In this document: one piece after another, positions 1-9,200 of the stretch
Position numbering within the stretch: the stretch's first letter is position 1
How the letters are laid out: each line of letters starts with the position of its first letter
Assembly: GCF_965216485.1 (NCBI RefSeq)
Contig: NZ_OZ244162.1
Span: forward strand, 434,001 to 498,000
DNA length: 64,000 nt
From: Algiphilus sp965216485
GTDB lineage: Bacteria; Pseudomonadota; Gammaproteobacteria; Nevskiales; Nevskiaceae
Direction of reading: 5' to 3'
Notes under the pieces: generated by a model
The model's input: the letters and a program-made list of their open reading frames with translations, nothing else
Database searches by the model: none
Told to the model about the DNA's origin: nothing
Position numbers and translations under genes: made by a program

Positions 1-704
1 ATCGGCAGCGCGGCCACGCGCCGCGCCTGCAAGCCCGGTCCAAGCAACACCTGATCCAGCGCGCGCCGGGGCCGCCAGCTTGGATAGGTTTTCGGCGCAT
101 CCGGCACGGGGCGCAGCCCCTTCTCGTGCAGATCGGGATGATGCCGCAGAAATTCGTTGCCGCTGTTCAGATCGCCCAGCATGACGACGCGCTCTCCTGC
201 CCCGGCCATGCCCGCAATGTAGCGCAACTGCTTGCGCCGGTCCTCTCCGCCGAGGGAGAGATGTGCCGCCAGAATGGTGAGACCACCCAGCTCTTCGCCG
301 TAGCGCAGGCGCATGGCGGCGCGGCCCGGAATGCGCGAGGGCAGGCTGTGCGCCTGCTGCTCGATCGGTGCGGCACGGGACATCCAGCCATGGCAATGGC
401 GGGCCACCGGATGCAGATCACGGGTGACGATGAATCCGCAATGGTCGAAGCCAGCCGCGCGGGCCAGAAACTCGATCTGGTTGCGACTACGGGTACGCAG
501 GCTGCCGGCATCGGCTTCCTGAATGGCGACGAAGTCGAAGCCGGACAGCATTTCCGCAATGCGCTCAAGGTTGCTGTGCTGATCCTTCGATGGCCATAGG
601 TGGCGCCAGGCACCACTGACCATGTGTCCATAATCGCGGGTGTGCAGGCCAACCTGGATGTTGTAGGTCAGCAGGCGATACGGCGGCGATTGCGATTCTG
701 CCAT
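1..704 (-). CDS. EEP-family endonuclease/exonuclease/phosphatase (3' end off window)
   Basis: Metal-dependent phosphodiesterase of the exonuclease III/DNase I-like fold. The open frame starts at ATG 704 and is still open at base 1, so the C-terminus is missing. Family motifs appear in order: a Asn motif (LTYNIQVG) near the N-terminus, the catalytic Glu motif (FVAIQEADAG), the central His region (LAAHLSLGG) and the Asp-x-Asn motif (MLGDLNSG). The final SDH motif would lie beyond the edge. No signal peptide is visible. It is codirectional with cheA, 136 bp downstream of it, so it could be cotranscribed. Substrate (nucleic acid, lipid or sugar phosphate) cannot be told from the sequence. Confidence 0.8.
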   Translation of the reverse strand, partial: MAESQSPPYRLLTYNIQVGLHTRDYGHMVSGAWRHLWPSKDQHSNLERIAEMLSGFDFVAIQEADAGSLRTRSRNQIEFLARAAGFDHCGFIVTRDLHPVARHCHGWMSRAAPIEQQAHSLPSRIPGRAAMRLRYGEELGGLTILAAHLSLGGEDRRKQLRYIAGMAGAGERVVMLGDLNSGNEFLRHHPDLHEKGLRPVPDAPKTYPSWRPRRALDQVLLGPGLQARRVAALP

Positions 705-840
705 CGCTGGATTGTAAGGGCTGTGCCTTCGCCAGCGTGCAGCTGGTCAGCACGGTCGCGGCGCCACGCCCGTCGAGCGCAGCACTCTTGTAGTGTCCCG
801 AGCGTCGTTGCGGCAACCGCCGGCAGCAGGCCGCCAACCG

Positions 841-2976
841 TCAGGCGGCGGCCTGCTCCAGGCTGGCGCGGGTATCGGCATCAATGCTGCGCACCATGGC
901 GGGCACATCCAGAATCAGTGCGACTTCCCCGGTACCGAGAATGGTGGCACCACCGATGCCTGGAACGCCGGCGAAAAGACGCCCGAGCGGCTTGATGACG
1001 GTCTGTGATTCACCGAGCAACCGATCCACCACCAACCCGACATAGCGGTCGCCCACCTGTGCCACCACCATGTTGGGTCGCTTGTTGTCACTGTCGGGAC
1101 GATTGAACCAACGCGAGAGGCGCACAAAGGGCAGAACGGCACCGCGCACATTGCAGATGCCGAAGCCACCGGAGTCGCTCTGCAACGTGGGTACCTCGAT
1201 GCATTCCCGGATCAGTTCGACCGGAATCACATACTTCTCGGTGCCGACGGTCACCAGGAAGCCATCGATGATGGCCAGCGTGAGTGGCAGGCGCAGGGTG
1301 AAGGTGCTGCCCTTGCCTACGGCCGAATTCAGCCCGACCGTGCCACGAACCTGCTTGAGGTTCTTGCGCACCACGTCGAGGCCAACGCCGCGACCGGAGA
1401 TATTGGTTACGGCACTGGCCGTCGAAAAGCCCGGTTCAAAAAGCATGTCCTGCAGCTGTTCATCCGGCACGGCCTGATCCTCATCGATGAGACCAAGGCT
1501 GAGGGCCTTCTTGCGGATCTTTTCGGGATTGACGCCACGACCATCATCCGAAATTTCAATGACGACGCTGCCGGAATCATAGTAGGCCTTCATCTTGATA
1601 CGGCCCATCGGATCCTTGCCCGCGGCTTCGCGATCTACTGGGGGCTCGATGCCATGATCGGCCGCATTGCGCACCAGATGAATCAAGGGATCGCTGATAC
1701 GCTCGATCAAGCTGCGGTCGATTTCGGTCTCGCCGCCTTCAAAGTCGATCGTGATGTTCTTGCCGAGATCATGGGAGATCTCGCGTACCACGCGGGTAAA
1801 CCGGCTGAAAATGGTTTCCAGCGGGACGGTACGCAGGGACAGGGAAGAGTCCCGCACATCCTCGACCAGCTGCTGAAATTGCTCATTGGCCTCGATCAGC
1901 GCTTCGTTACCGGTTTCATCGGCCAGCATGCGCGCCCCGGATCCGGCGATGACCAGTTCGCCGACGAGATTGATCAGATGATCCAGGCGGCGGGAATCGA
2001 TGCGGATGAAGCGTGTTTCACCGTCACTGCGGCTGGCCTTGGCCGCTTTGGCTTTGCTTGCCACTTCCTGTGAGGTGGCCTGTGTCTCCTTGGGGTGCGC
2101 TTCGACGGCCGGGGTGTCATCCTTGGGCGCACCGCGCAGTATGGCGGCGGCTTTGGCATCGATCACTGCGCACTGCTCCCAGGCTGCGATGACTTCCGCT
2201 GGGTCCCCGGGGAGCTCCAGCAGGCGCTTGGCGAGGGCCTCGGTGGTGGGCTGCGGGCCGAGCACGGCGATGTTGGAGTCATCAGCTACCCATTCGAAGA
2301 CCGCCTCCAGTTCCTGCTTCGTGGCATCGCTCAACATTGCGATCTCGAAACCAAGATACAGGCGACTTGCGTCAAAGGCGTCGGCGTCGAGGGCTTGCGT
2401 CTCCACCGGGACGACATGCATCACGGTGCCCAGTTCCCGCAGATAGCGCAGCAGACCCAGCGGGTTGTTCCCGGATTTGGCGATATCCGGATCGAACCGG
2501 ATCGACAGCAGCCAGCGCCCCTGCTGTCCGGCATCGTCCCCGTTGGCGGTCGCGGCTTTGCTGGCGGCGCCTGGCGCTGACTTTCCGATGGCCGCCAGTC
2601 GGCGTGCCATGGCCGCGATCAGGTCATCCTTCTCGGTATGGGGCGAGGGAGGATCCTCGTGTCGTGAGGCGCAGTCGATAAGCACGCGCAGCACGTCGAC
2701 CACGCGCAGCAGTTCGCTGATCAACTCGGCGTCGACATGCAGCTGGCCGTGGCGGAGCGCATCCAGGAGGTTCTCGGCCGTGTGCGTGAATTCGATGACG
2801 GTTTCCAGCGCAAACAGTCCCGCCGACCCCTTGATGGTATGCGCCGCGCGGAAGACGGTATTGAGCAGCTCGGCATCGTCGGGCGCCTGCTCGAGGGCGA
2901 AGAGACTGCGCTCCATTTCCTCGATCTGGTCGCGGCTTTCCGCGATGAAGGTTGCGAAGATCTCTTCCATGCTCAT
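841..2976 (-). CDS. cheA: Chemotaxis-type sensor histidine kinase CheA
   Basis: Hybrid-free CheA of 711 residues: it autophosphorylates on an Hpt histidine and passes phosphate to response regulators. Domains: N-terminal Hpt with the phospho-His in AAHTIKGSAG (His46), a variable P2-like region around residues 165-255, P3 dimerisation helix pair, P4 ATPase with N-box (HLVRNAADHGIE), G1 (ISDDGRGVN) and G2 (SGRGVGLDVV), and a C-terminal CheW-like P5. The start at 2976 is chosen because GAGGAG lies 8 bases upstream and its ATG overlaps the stop of the STAS gene (ATGA); a longer frame to 3006 has no support. It is the last che gene of the operon. Confidence 0.95.
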   Translation of the reverse strand: MSMEEIFATFIAESRDQIEEMERSLFALEQAPDDAELLNTVFRAAHTIKGSAGLFALETVIEFTHTAENLLDALRHGQLHVDAELISELLRVVDVLRVLIDCASRHEDPPSPHTEKDDLIAAMARRLAAIGKSAPGAASKAATANGDDAGQQGRWLLSIRFDPDIAKSGNNPLGLLRYLRELGTVMHVVPVETQALDADAFDASRLYLGFEIAMLSDATKQELEAVFEWVADDSNIAVLGPQPTTEALAKRLLELPGDPAEVIAAWEQCAVIDAKAAAILRGAPKDDTPAVEAHPKETQATSQEVASKAKAAKASRSDGETRFIRIDSRRLDHLINLVGELVIAGSGARMLADETGNEALIEANEQFQQLVEDVRDSSLSLRTVPLETIFSRFTRVVREISHDLGKNITIDFEGGETEIDRSLIERISDPLIHLVRNAADHGIEPPVDREAAGKDPMGRIKMKAYYDSGSVVIEISDDGRGVNPEKIRKKALSLGLIDEDQAVPDEQLQDMLFEPGFSTASAVTNISGRGVGLDVVRKNLKQVRGTVGLNSAVGKGSTFTLRLPLTLAIIDGFLVTVGTEKYVIPVELIRECIEVPTLQSDSGGFGICNVRGAVLPFVRLSRWFNRPDSDNKRPNMVVAQVGDRYVGLVVDRLLGESQTVIKPLGRLFAGVPGIGGATILGTGEVALILDVPAMVRSIDADTRASLEQAAA

Positions 2977-3293
2977 GCGCCGCACTCCTCTTCGATTCCG
3001 AGCCATTCATTGAGGCCCGCCATGTGGGCCGCGTCCCGCACACACTCCGGGACGTCCTGAAAGTCGCATTGACCCAATGCCCGCTGCGTGCGACGGCGCA
3101 GCAGCACGAGCAGCTGAAGACCGCACAGATCGACGGCCTGAATGCTTCCCAGTCTGGGCGCCTTGTCCAGCTTCCAGCCTTCACGGGTGAAGTGTTGCTG
3201 CATTTCCGGCATGTGCGCGGCGACCCACTGACTGCCAGCACTCGCGAGGGCGTTAGCGGGCGGAGGTGCATCGGTGGTGGTGGTGGTGGTCAT
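2973..3293 (-). CDS. Small STAS-domain (anti-anti-sigma-like) protein
   Basis: 106-residue single-domain protein with a STAS fold signature, APRLGSIQAVDLCGLQLLV. In canonical anti-anti-sigma factors the loop reads D-x-S-G with a phosphorylatable Ser; here it is D-L-C-G, so the Ser is replaced by Cys. The N-terminus is a low-complexity Thr run. It sits between the REC-EAL gene (12 bp upstream) and cheA (4-bp ATGA overlap), so it is almost certainly co-translated with CheA. STAS proteins beside CheA are known in some alternative chemosensory clusters (for example near Vibrio cholerae cluster III); here its partner is unknown. A lipid-transport MlaB role is unlikely in this context. Confidence 0.75.
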   Translation of the reverse strand: MTTTTTTDAPPPANALASAGSQWVAAHMPEMQQHFTREGWKLDKAPRLGSIQAVDLCGLQLLVLLRRRTQRALGQCDFQDVPECVRDAAHMAGLNEWLGIEEECGA

Positions 3294-3305
3294 GCCATTT
3301 CTCGA

Positions 3306-4592
3306 TCAGTTGCGCGACGCCTTGAGCGGCACACGCGGAATCCATTGCTGGAGCCAACTATCCACCTGCGCCAGTGGTAGCGGCCGTGTGTAGTAGTAGC
3401 CTTGGGCCATCTCGCACCCGAGTCGGCGAACCTCTTCCTGATCGGCTGCAGTTTCGACGCCTTCGGCGATGACATTGAGGCCCAGCCGGTGTGCGAGCTG
3501 CACGCTGTATTCGATGATGCCGCGCTTGTCGTCATCGCTGGCGGCACCAGTCACGAAGGAGCGATCCACCTTGAGATCCGTGAACGGAATGCGCTGAAAG
3601 CGTTCTAGGGTCGACTGACCCGTCCCGAAGTCATCGATGGCCACACGAAAATCCTTGAGGCGGAAACGGGCCACACTTTCGATGACGTCCTCGATGCGAT
3701 GTTGGGCCGCCGTCGATTCCGTCAACTCGATCATGATGTGCTGCGGCATGACGCCAGCGGCCGCTGCTGCATCGAGAATGATGCTGGGCATGGCGGGCTC
3801 GACCAGCAGCGAGGTCGACAGGTTGACCGAGACGTCGATCATGCGCCCTCGCTGATGCCAGGTCTGTACCGCACGGAACAGCTTGCGCATCAACTGCTGG
3901 GTCAAGGGTGCGATGAGGCCGCTGGCTTCCGCGACCGGTATGAAACGAAAAGGCGCGATCAGACCATCCTCGGATTCGATTCGCGCCAAGGCCTCCATAG
4001 CGACGAGGGCACCATCCCGTAACCGGACCTGCGGCTCGACGACGACCGCCACGCGGTCCTCATCAATGGCCGCGCGCAGTGCATCGACGCTGAGCTGTGC
4101 CGCGCCCTTTGCGCGGGGTCGGGCGGCGGGCCGGCCAAGGCGGGCAACACGCAGGAGCTCGACCAACTGGTCTTCTGCAAAGGGCTTGGCCATCGAACCA
4201 ACCACGGAGTGGCCGGCGTCGCGCGCGACCTTGGAAACGATGTCGAGGACACGCCGGTCCTTGCCGCTGACCAGCACAATGGCGGCCGGATAACCGAGAC
4301 GTTGAATTTCGCGCACGACCTCGACGCCATCCATGCCGGGCATGGCGAGATCGCAGAACACGACGCACTCCCGACCACGCATGCATTCGATTACGGACAG
4401 CCCAGTGGCACCGTCGCTGGCGGTATAGACATCATGAATGCCCTGCCGCTTGAGCATTTCGGCCAGGGACACCCTTACCGCTTCGGCGTCATCGATGATC
4501 AGTGCCGCCAGATCTCCCGCTTCCGCAAGAGGGGGCAGGCCACCGGCACCTGCTGCATCACTGCCTGTACCACTGTAGGTGTCGGTGGCCAT
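3306..4592 (-). CDS. Response regulator with EAL c-di-GMP phosphodiesterase output
   Basis: 428 residues. The N-terminal receiver has a complete active site: acidic pair in LIIDDAEAV, phospho-Asp in FCDLAMPGMDG, Ser in LVSGKD and Lys in MAKPF. The C-terminal EAL domain keeps the catalytic residues expected of an active enzyme: Glu of EALARIE, Asn of SVNLS, Glu of ELTES, the Asp pair in IDDFGTG, Lys in LKVDRSF and Glu of IAEGVET. It should hydrolyse c-di-GMP when phosphorylated, presumably by CheA. ATG 4592 is chosen as start because it falls 9 bp after the cheB stop; the frame extends upstream without support. It appears to be the output arm of this operon in place of CheY. Confidence 0.9.
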   Translation of the reverse strand: MATDTYSGTGSDAAGAGGLPPLAEAGDLAALIIDDAEAVRVSLAEMLKRQGIHDVYTASDGATGLSVIECMRGRECVVFCDLAMPGMDGVEVVREIQRLGYPAAIVLVSGKDRRVLDIVSKVARDAGHSVVGSMAKPFAEDQLVELLRVARLGRPAARPRAKGAAQLSVDALRAAIDEDRVAVVVEPQVRLRDGALVAMEALARIESEDGLIAPFRFIPVAEASGLIAPLTQQLMRKLFRAVQTWHQRGRMIDVSVNLSTSLLVEPAMPSIILDAAAAAGVMPQHIMIELTESTAAQHRIEDVIESVARFRLKDFRVAIDDFGTGQSTLERFQRIPFTDLKVDRSFVTGAASDDDKRGIIEYSVQLAHRLGLNVIAEGVETAADQEEVRRLGCEMAQGYYYTRPLPLAQVDSWLQQWIPRVPLKASRN

Positions 4593-4600
4593 CACGCGCC

Positions 4601-5716
4601 TTACCCCGCTTCTCGCAGTGCTTCCCGCTCGTAGCGACGCAGGTTGGATAGGTAGGTGGCGATCTCGCCCACGCTGAGAGCCGGGCAACGCGGATGACGT
4701 GCCAGCGCCGCCTTCGGCATGCCAAAGACCACGCAGCTGGCTTCGTCCTGCACCAGGGTGGTGGCACCGCGCGCATGCAGGCGCTCGATGCCGCGCGCGC
4801 CGTCATCGCCCATACCTGTCATCAGCACGCCCACCGCCCTTGCACGGAGCTGGTCCGCCATTGAATCGAACAGCACATCCACCGAAGGCATGTGATGGCG
4901 CACCCGCACGCCCGATTCAACCTCGAAGGTCACGCGATCTCCGGCGCGACGGCGCAGTCGGGTATGTAAGCCGGCGGGGGCAATATAGGCGTGATTGGCT
5001 TGCAGCACCATGCCGTGCGCGGCTTCCTGCACGGTCAAGGCCGACACGCGATCCAGGCGTTCCGCCAATGGCGCGGTGAAGCCGTTTGGCATGTGCTGCA
5101 CGATGACGATGGGTGGCACCGGAAGCTGAATATCGCGCAGCAGCTTGGCCAGTGTACGAGGACCACCGGTGGAGATGCCGATGCCTATGACCGCGGCGCT
5201 GTGGCGGTTCCGCATGGGCAACGGTCGACCGCTGCGGCTGGCGGGTCGGCGCTGAACCTCACGTGCGCGGTCCGCGTCCACGTCCAGACACTCACGCACC
5301 GTGCGTCGCAGATCTTCCGCCTGAGGATCGCCCAGACCGGCGTCCAGCGCAGCGGGGCGATAGATCATGGCGATGGCCCCGTTGTTCAGCGCTTCCAGCG
5401 CGAGTTGCTTGTTGCGTTCTGTGAAGGCAGAGCAGATCACCACCGGCGTCGGGCGCTTGCGCATGATCTGGCGAAGAAAGGACATGCCATCCATATGCTC
5501 CATGGCCACGTCCAGAATCACCAGATCCGGCCAGCACAGACGCATGCGCTCCCAGGCGGTGTAGGCGTCCGGTGCTTCGTCAAAGACCGCGATGGCACCT
5601 TCTTCCGCGAGAATGCGGCGAATGGAAGTCCGCACCTGCGCGGACTCGTGCACCAGCAGGACACGGCGTCCCTGCCGGGCACGTGTAGAGACCATGCTGT
5701 CGATTGCGTGGACCAT
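4601..5716 (-). CDS. cheB: CheB-type receptor methylesterase with atypical receiver
   Basis: 371 residues: receiver plus CheB methylesterase/glutamine deamidase. The C-terminal catalytic triad is intact: Ser in GIGISTGGP, His in VQHMP and Asp in TGMGDDGA. The receiver keeps the phosphorylatable Asp (VILDVAME, Asp69) but the usual N-terminal Asp pair is His23-Glu24 (LLVHES) and the conserved Lys of the K-P motif is Arg (IYRPA). Phosphorylation control may therefore be weakened or altered. The start is 2 bp past the cheW stop with no clear Shine-Dalgarno; translation is probably coupled. An internal ATG at 5695 is an alternative start. No cheR lies in this operon. Confidence 0.92.
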   Translation of the reverse strand: MVHAIDSMVSTRARQGRRVLLVHESAQVRTSIRRILAEEGAIAVFDEAPDAYTAWERMRLCWPDLVILDVAMEHMDGMSFLRQIMRKRPTPVVICSAFTERNKQLALEALNNGAIAMIYRPAALDAGLGDPQAEDLRRTVRECLDVDADRAREVQRRPASRSGRPLPMRNRHSAAVIGIGISTGGPRTLAKLLRDIQLPVPPIVIVQHMPNGFTAPLAERLDRVSALTVQEAAHGMVLQANHAYIAPAGLHTRLRRRAGDRVTFEVESGVRVRHHMPSVDVLFDSMADQLRARAVGVLMTGMGDDGARGIERLHARGATTLVQDEASCVVFGMPKAALARHPRCPALSVGEIATYLSNLRRYEREALREAG

Positions 5717-5718
5717 GG

Positions 5719-6246
5719 CTAAGCGGCCGCCGCCTCGTTGCGCATCAGCCCACTTTGCAATGCCGAGAGCTCGTCGATATCGAGCACCTTGTCGACATTC
5801 AGAACGATGACGAAGTGATCTTCGAGCTTGCCGATCTTCTGGATGAAGTCCTGGCGAATCCGCCCCCCAAAGGAGGGCGGTGCTTCGGTGTCGTCATCAT
5901 CGATGTCGGAAACTTCATTGACGGCGTCGACGATCACACCGATCTCGACAATGCCGCCGTCCTCTTCGATTTCAGCGATGACAATGCAGGTCTTGGGCGT
6001 GACCTCAGTGGCGACCTTGGTAAAGCGCTTGCCAAGGTCAAGCACCGGAACCACGGATCCGCGCAGGTTGATGATGCCGCGAACGCAGTCAGGCATACGG
6101 GGCACTGGCGTCACTTTCCCGTATTCGATGATCTCGCGGACCCGCAGGATATCGATGCCGTACAGCTCGTCGTGCAGACGGAACGTCAGGTATTGGCGCA
6201 TATCGTCCTCGTTACGCCCTTGATCCTCTCTGGTGGAATCGGTCAT
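5719..6246 (-). CDS. cheW: Chemotaxis adaptor CheW
   Basis: 175-residue CheW that couples the receptor to CheA P5. The characteristic SH3-like core is seen in YGIDILRVREII and in VRGIINLRGSVVPVLDLGKRF. It is slightly longer than minimal CheW because of an acidic N-terminal extension and an acidic loop (SDIDDDDTEAP). A near-consensus Shine-Dalgarno, TAAGGAGGTG, precedes ATG 6246, and the receptor stop is only 12 bp upstream. The same TAA of that ribosome-binding region lies just after the receptor gene, so the two are surely cotranscribed. Confidence 0.95.
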   Translation of the reverse strand: MTDSTREDQGRNEDDMRQYLTFRLHDELYGIDILRVREIIEYGKVTPVPRMPDCVRGIINLRGSVVPVLDLGKRFTKVATEVTPKTCIVIAEIEEDGGIVEIGVIVDAVNEVSDIDDDDTEAPPSFGGRIRQDFIQKIGKLEDHFVIVLNVDKVLDIDELSALQSGLMRNEAAAA

Positions 6247-6258
6247 GACAGCACCTCC

Positions 6259-9200
6259 TTAGAAGCTGGCCCACACGTCGTCGGGGTGGTTTTCTCCATT
6301 GGCGACCGGGTACTGGGCTGCGGCCCCGTTCCCCTTTCCTTTGCTCTTGCCAGAGGCGGCTGCGCCGGATTGCGAGAAGTTGGCCTTGCTGAGGTCGGCT
6401 TTCGCAGCGGCCGCCTTTTCCTGTGCCTTCTTGTCGAAGCGGATGACGTCGCCACCGGCACCGTCGCCACTCTTGAAGAAGGCCATCAAGGTCTGCAGCT
6501 GACTGGCATGCGCACTCATGGAGTTCGAGGTTTCGGCCAGGCCGACCGCGGCATGCGAGTTCTTCTGGGTGAGGGTGTTGAGGTGGGTCATCGCCTCGCT
6601 GGCCTGAGCCACACCGGATGCCTGTTCTTCCGAAGCGCGGGTGATGTCCTGCACCAGGTCGGAGGTGCGCTTGATGGATGGCACGATCTCGTCGAGCAGC
6701 GTGCCCGCCTTTTCGGCCAGATTCACGCTGGAACCGGCGAGCTGGCCGATCTCCTGCGCGGCGACTTGGCTACGCTCGGCGAGCTTGCGGACCTCGGCAG
6801 CCACCACCGCGAAGCCCTTGCCGTGTTCACCGGCACGGGCCGCTTCGATCGCGGCGTTCAGAGCGAGAAGGTTGGTCTGATAGGCGATGTCGTCGATGAT
6901 CGAGATCTTGCTGGCGATCTCCTTCATCGCGGACACCGTCTGACCCACGGCCTCGCCACCCTCGACCGCCTCGTTGGCCGCCTTGCGGGCGATCTCGTCC
7001 GTGACCTTCGCATTCTCGGCGTTCTGATTGATCGACGCCGACATCTGCTCGACCGAGGTCCTGGTGTGATCCACACTGGTGGACTGCTCGTTGGCCGCCT
7101 GCGACAGCCCCTGTGCGGTCTGGTTGACCTGCTCGGTGGCCGCGGCCAGCGCGCTCGCGGTGTCGCGAATCTCTGCCACCGTATGCGCCAGTCGTCCCAC
7201 CGTATTCATCACCGCATCGCGCAGCTGCACCATGTCGCCACGGCACTCGGCGGTGACTTCCTGTGTCAGGTCACCGCTTTCCACCGCACTCATCACCCGC
7301 ATGACGTCGTTGATGGGCTGCACCACCGCGTCGAGCGTGTTGTTGATGGCGTTGCGCAGTGTCTGCAGGTCGCCCTGGAATTCCGCAGTAATACGCCGGC
7401 TGAGATCACCGGTCTCGATCACGGTCATGACGCTCATGATCTCGTTGATCGGCTCGATGACCGCATCCAGGGTGTCGTTGACGCCCTGCACAATGGCGCG
7501 GAACTTGCCTTCATGCTTGGTGGCGTCGGCACGGGTATCAAGTGCACCCTCGACGGCTGCCTGCGACAGCTTGTTGGCATCGGCAATCATCTTGTTGACG
7601 TTGTCGATGGCTCGGTTGAGGTTGTTCTTGATGGTGTTGAAGTCGCCGTTGTAGGTGTCGGTGATTGGTTCGGGGATATCGCCGCGCGAGATGCGGTCGA
7701 CGTAGTTGGCGGCCACGTTCAATGGCCCGATGACCGCATCCAGCGTGTCGTTGACACCCTGCACAATGGCGCGGAACTTGCCCTCGTGGCGGTCAGCATT
7801 GGCACGGGTATCAAGCGCGCCCTCCACCGCGGCCTTGGACAGCATGTTGGCGTCGTCAATCATCTTGTTGACGTTGTCGATGGCGCGGTTGAGGTTGTTC
7901 TTGATGGTGTTGAAATCCCCGTTGTAGGTGTCGGTGATCGGCTCGGGGATATCACCCTTCGAGATCCTGTCGACGTAGTCGGCCGCCACATTCAGCGGGC
8001 CGATGACCGCGTCCAGCGTGTCGTTGACGCCCTGCACAATGGCGCGGAACTTGCCCTCGTGCTTGGTCGCATCCGCTCGGGTATCAAGCGCACCCTCGAC
8101 GGCTGCCTTCGACAGCATGTTGGCGTCGTCGATCATCTTGTTGACGGCGTCAATACAGGTGTTGAGGTTGTTCTTGATGGTGTTGAAGTCACCGTTGTAG
8201 GTATCGGTGATCTTCTCCGGAATATCGCCGCGCGAGATCTGATCGACGTAACGCGCTGCCACGTTCAGCGGCCCGATAACCGCGTCCAGGGTGTCGTTGA
8301 CGCCCTGCACGATGGCCTGGAACTTGCCTTCGTGCTTGTCAGCGTCGGCGCGGGTGTCGAGCTGGCCCTCCACCGCGGCCTGAGACAGCATGTTGGCGTC
8401 ATCGATCATCTTGTTGACGTTGTCGATGGCCCGGTTGAGGTTGTTCTTGATGGTGTTGAAATCCCCGTTGTAGGTGTCGGTGATCGGTTCGGGGATATCG
8501 CCGCGCGAAATCCGGTCGACGTAGTCGGCCGCCACATTCAGCGGGCCGATGACCGCGTCCAGCGTGTCGTTGACGCCCTGCACAATGGCGCGGAACTTGC
8601 CCTCGTGCTTGGTCGCATCCGCTCGGGTATCAAGCGCACCCTCGACGGCTGCCTTCGACAGCATGTTGGCGTCGTCGATCATCTTGTTGACGGCGTCAAT
8701 ACAGGTGTTGAGGTTGTTCTTGATGGTGTTGAAGTCACCGTTGTAGGTATCGGTGATCTTCTCCGGAATGTCGCCGCGCGAGATCTGATCGACGTAACGC
8801 GCTGCCACGTTCAACGGCCCGATGACCGCGTCCAGCGTATCGTTGACGCCCTGCACAATGGCGCGGAACTGGCCTTCGTGCTTGCTGGCGTCGGCGCGGG
8901 TGTCGAGGGCACCTTCGACGGCGGCCTTGGCCAGCATGTTGGCGTCGTCGATCATCTTGTTGACGGCGTCGATGCAGGTGTTGAGGTTGTTCTTGATGGT
9001 ATTGAAGTCGCCGTTGTACTGATCGGTGATCGGCTCCGGAATATCGCCATTGGAGATGCGATCCACGTATTCGGCGGCCACATTCAGCGGGCCGATGACC
9101 GCGTCCAGGGTGTCATTGACGCCCTGCACAATGGCCTGGAACTTGCCCTCGTGCTTGCTGGCATCGGCGCGGGTGCTGAGCGCACCCTCGACCGCGGCAT

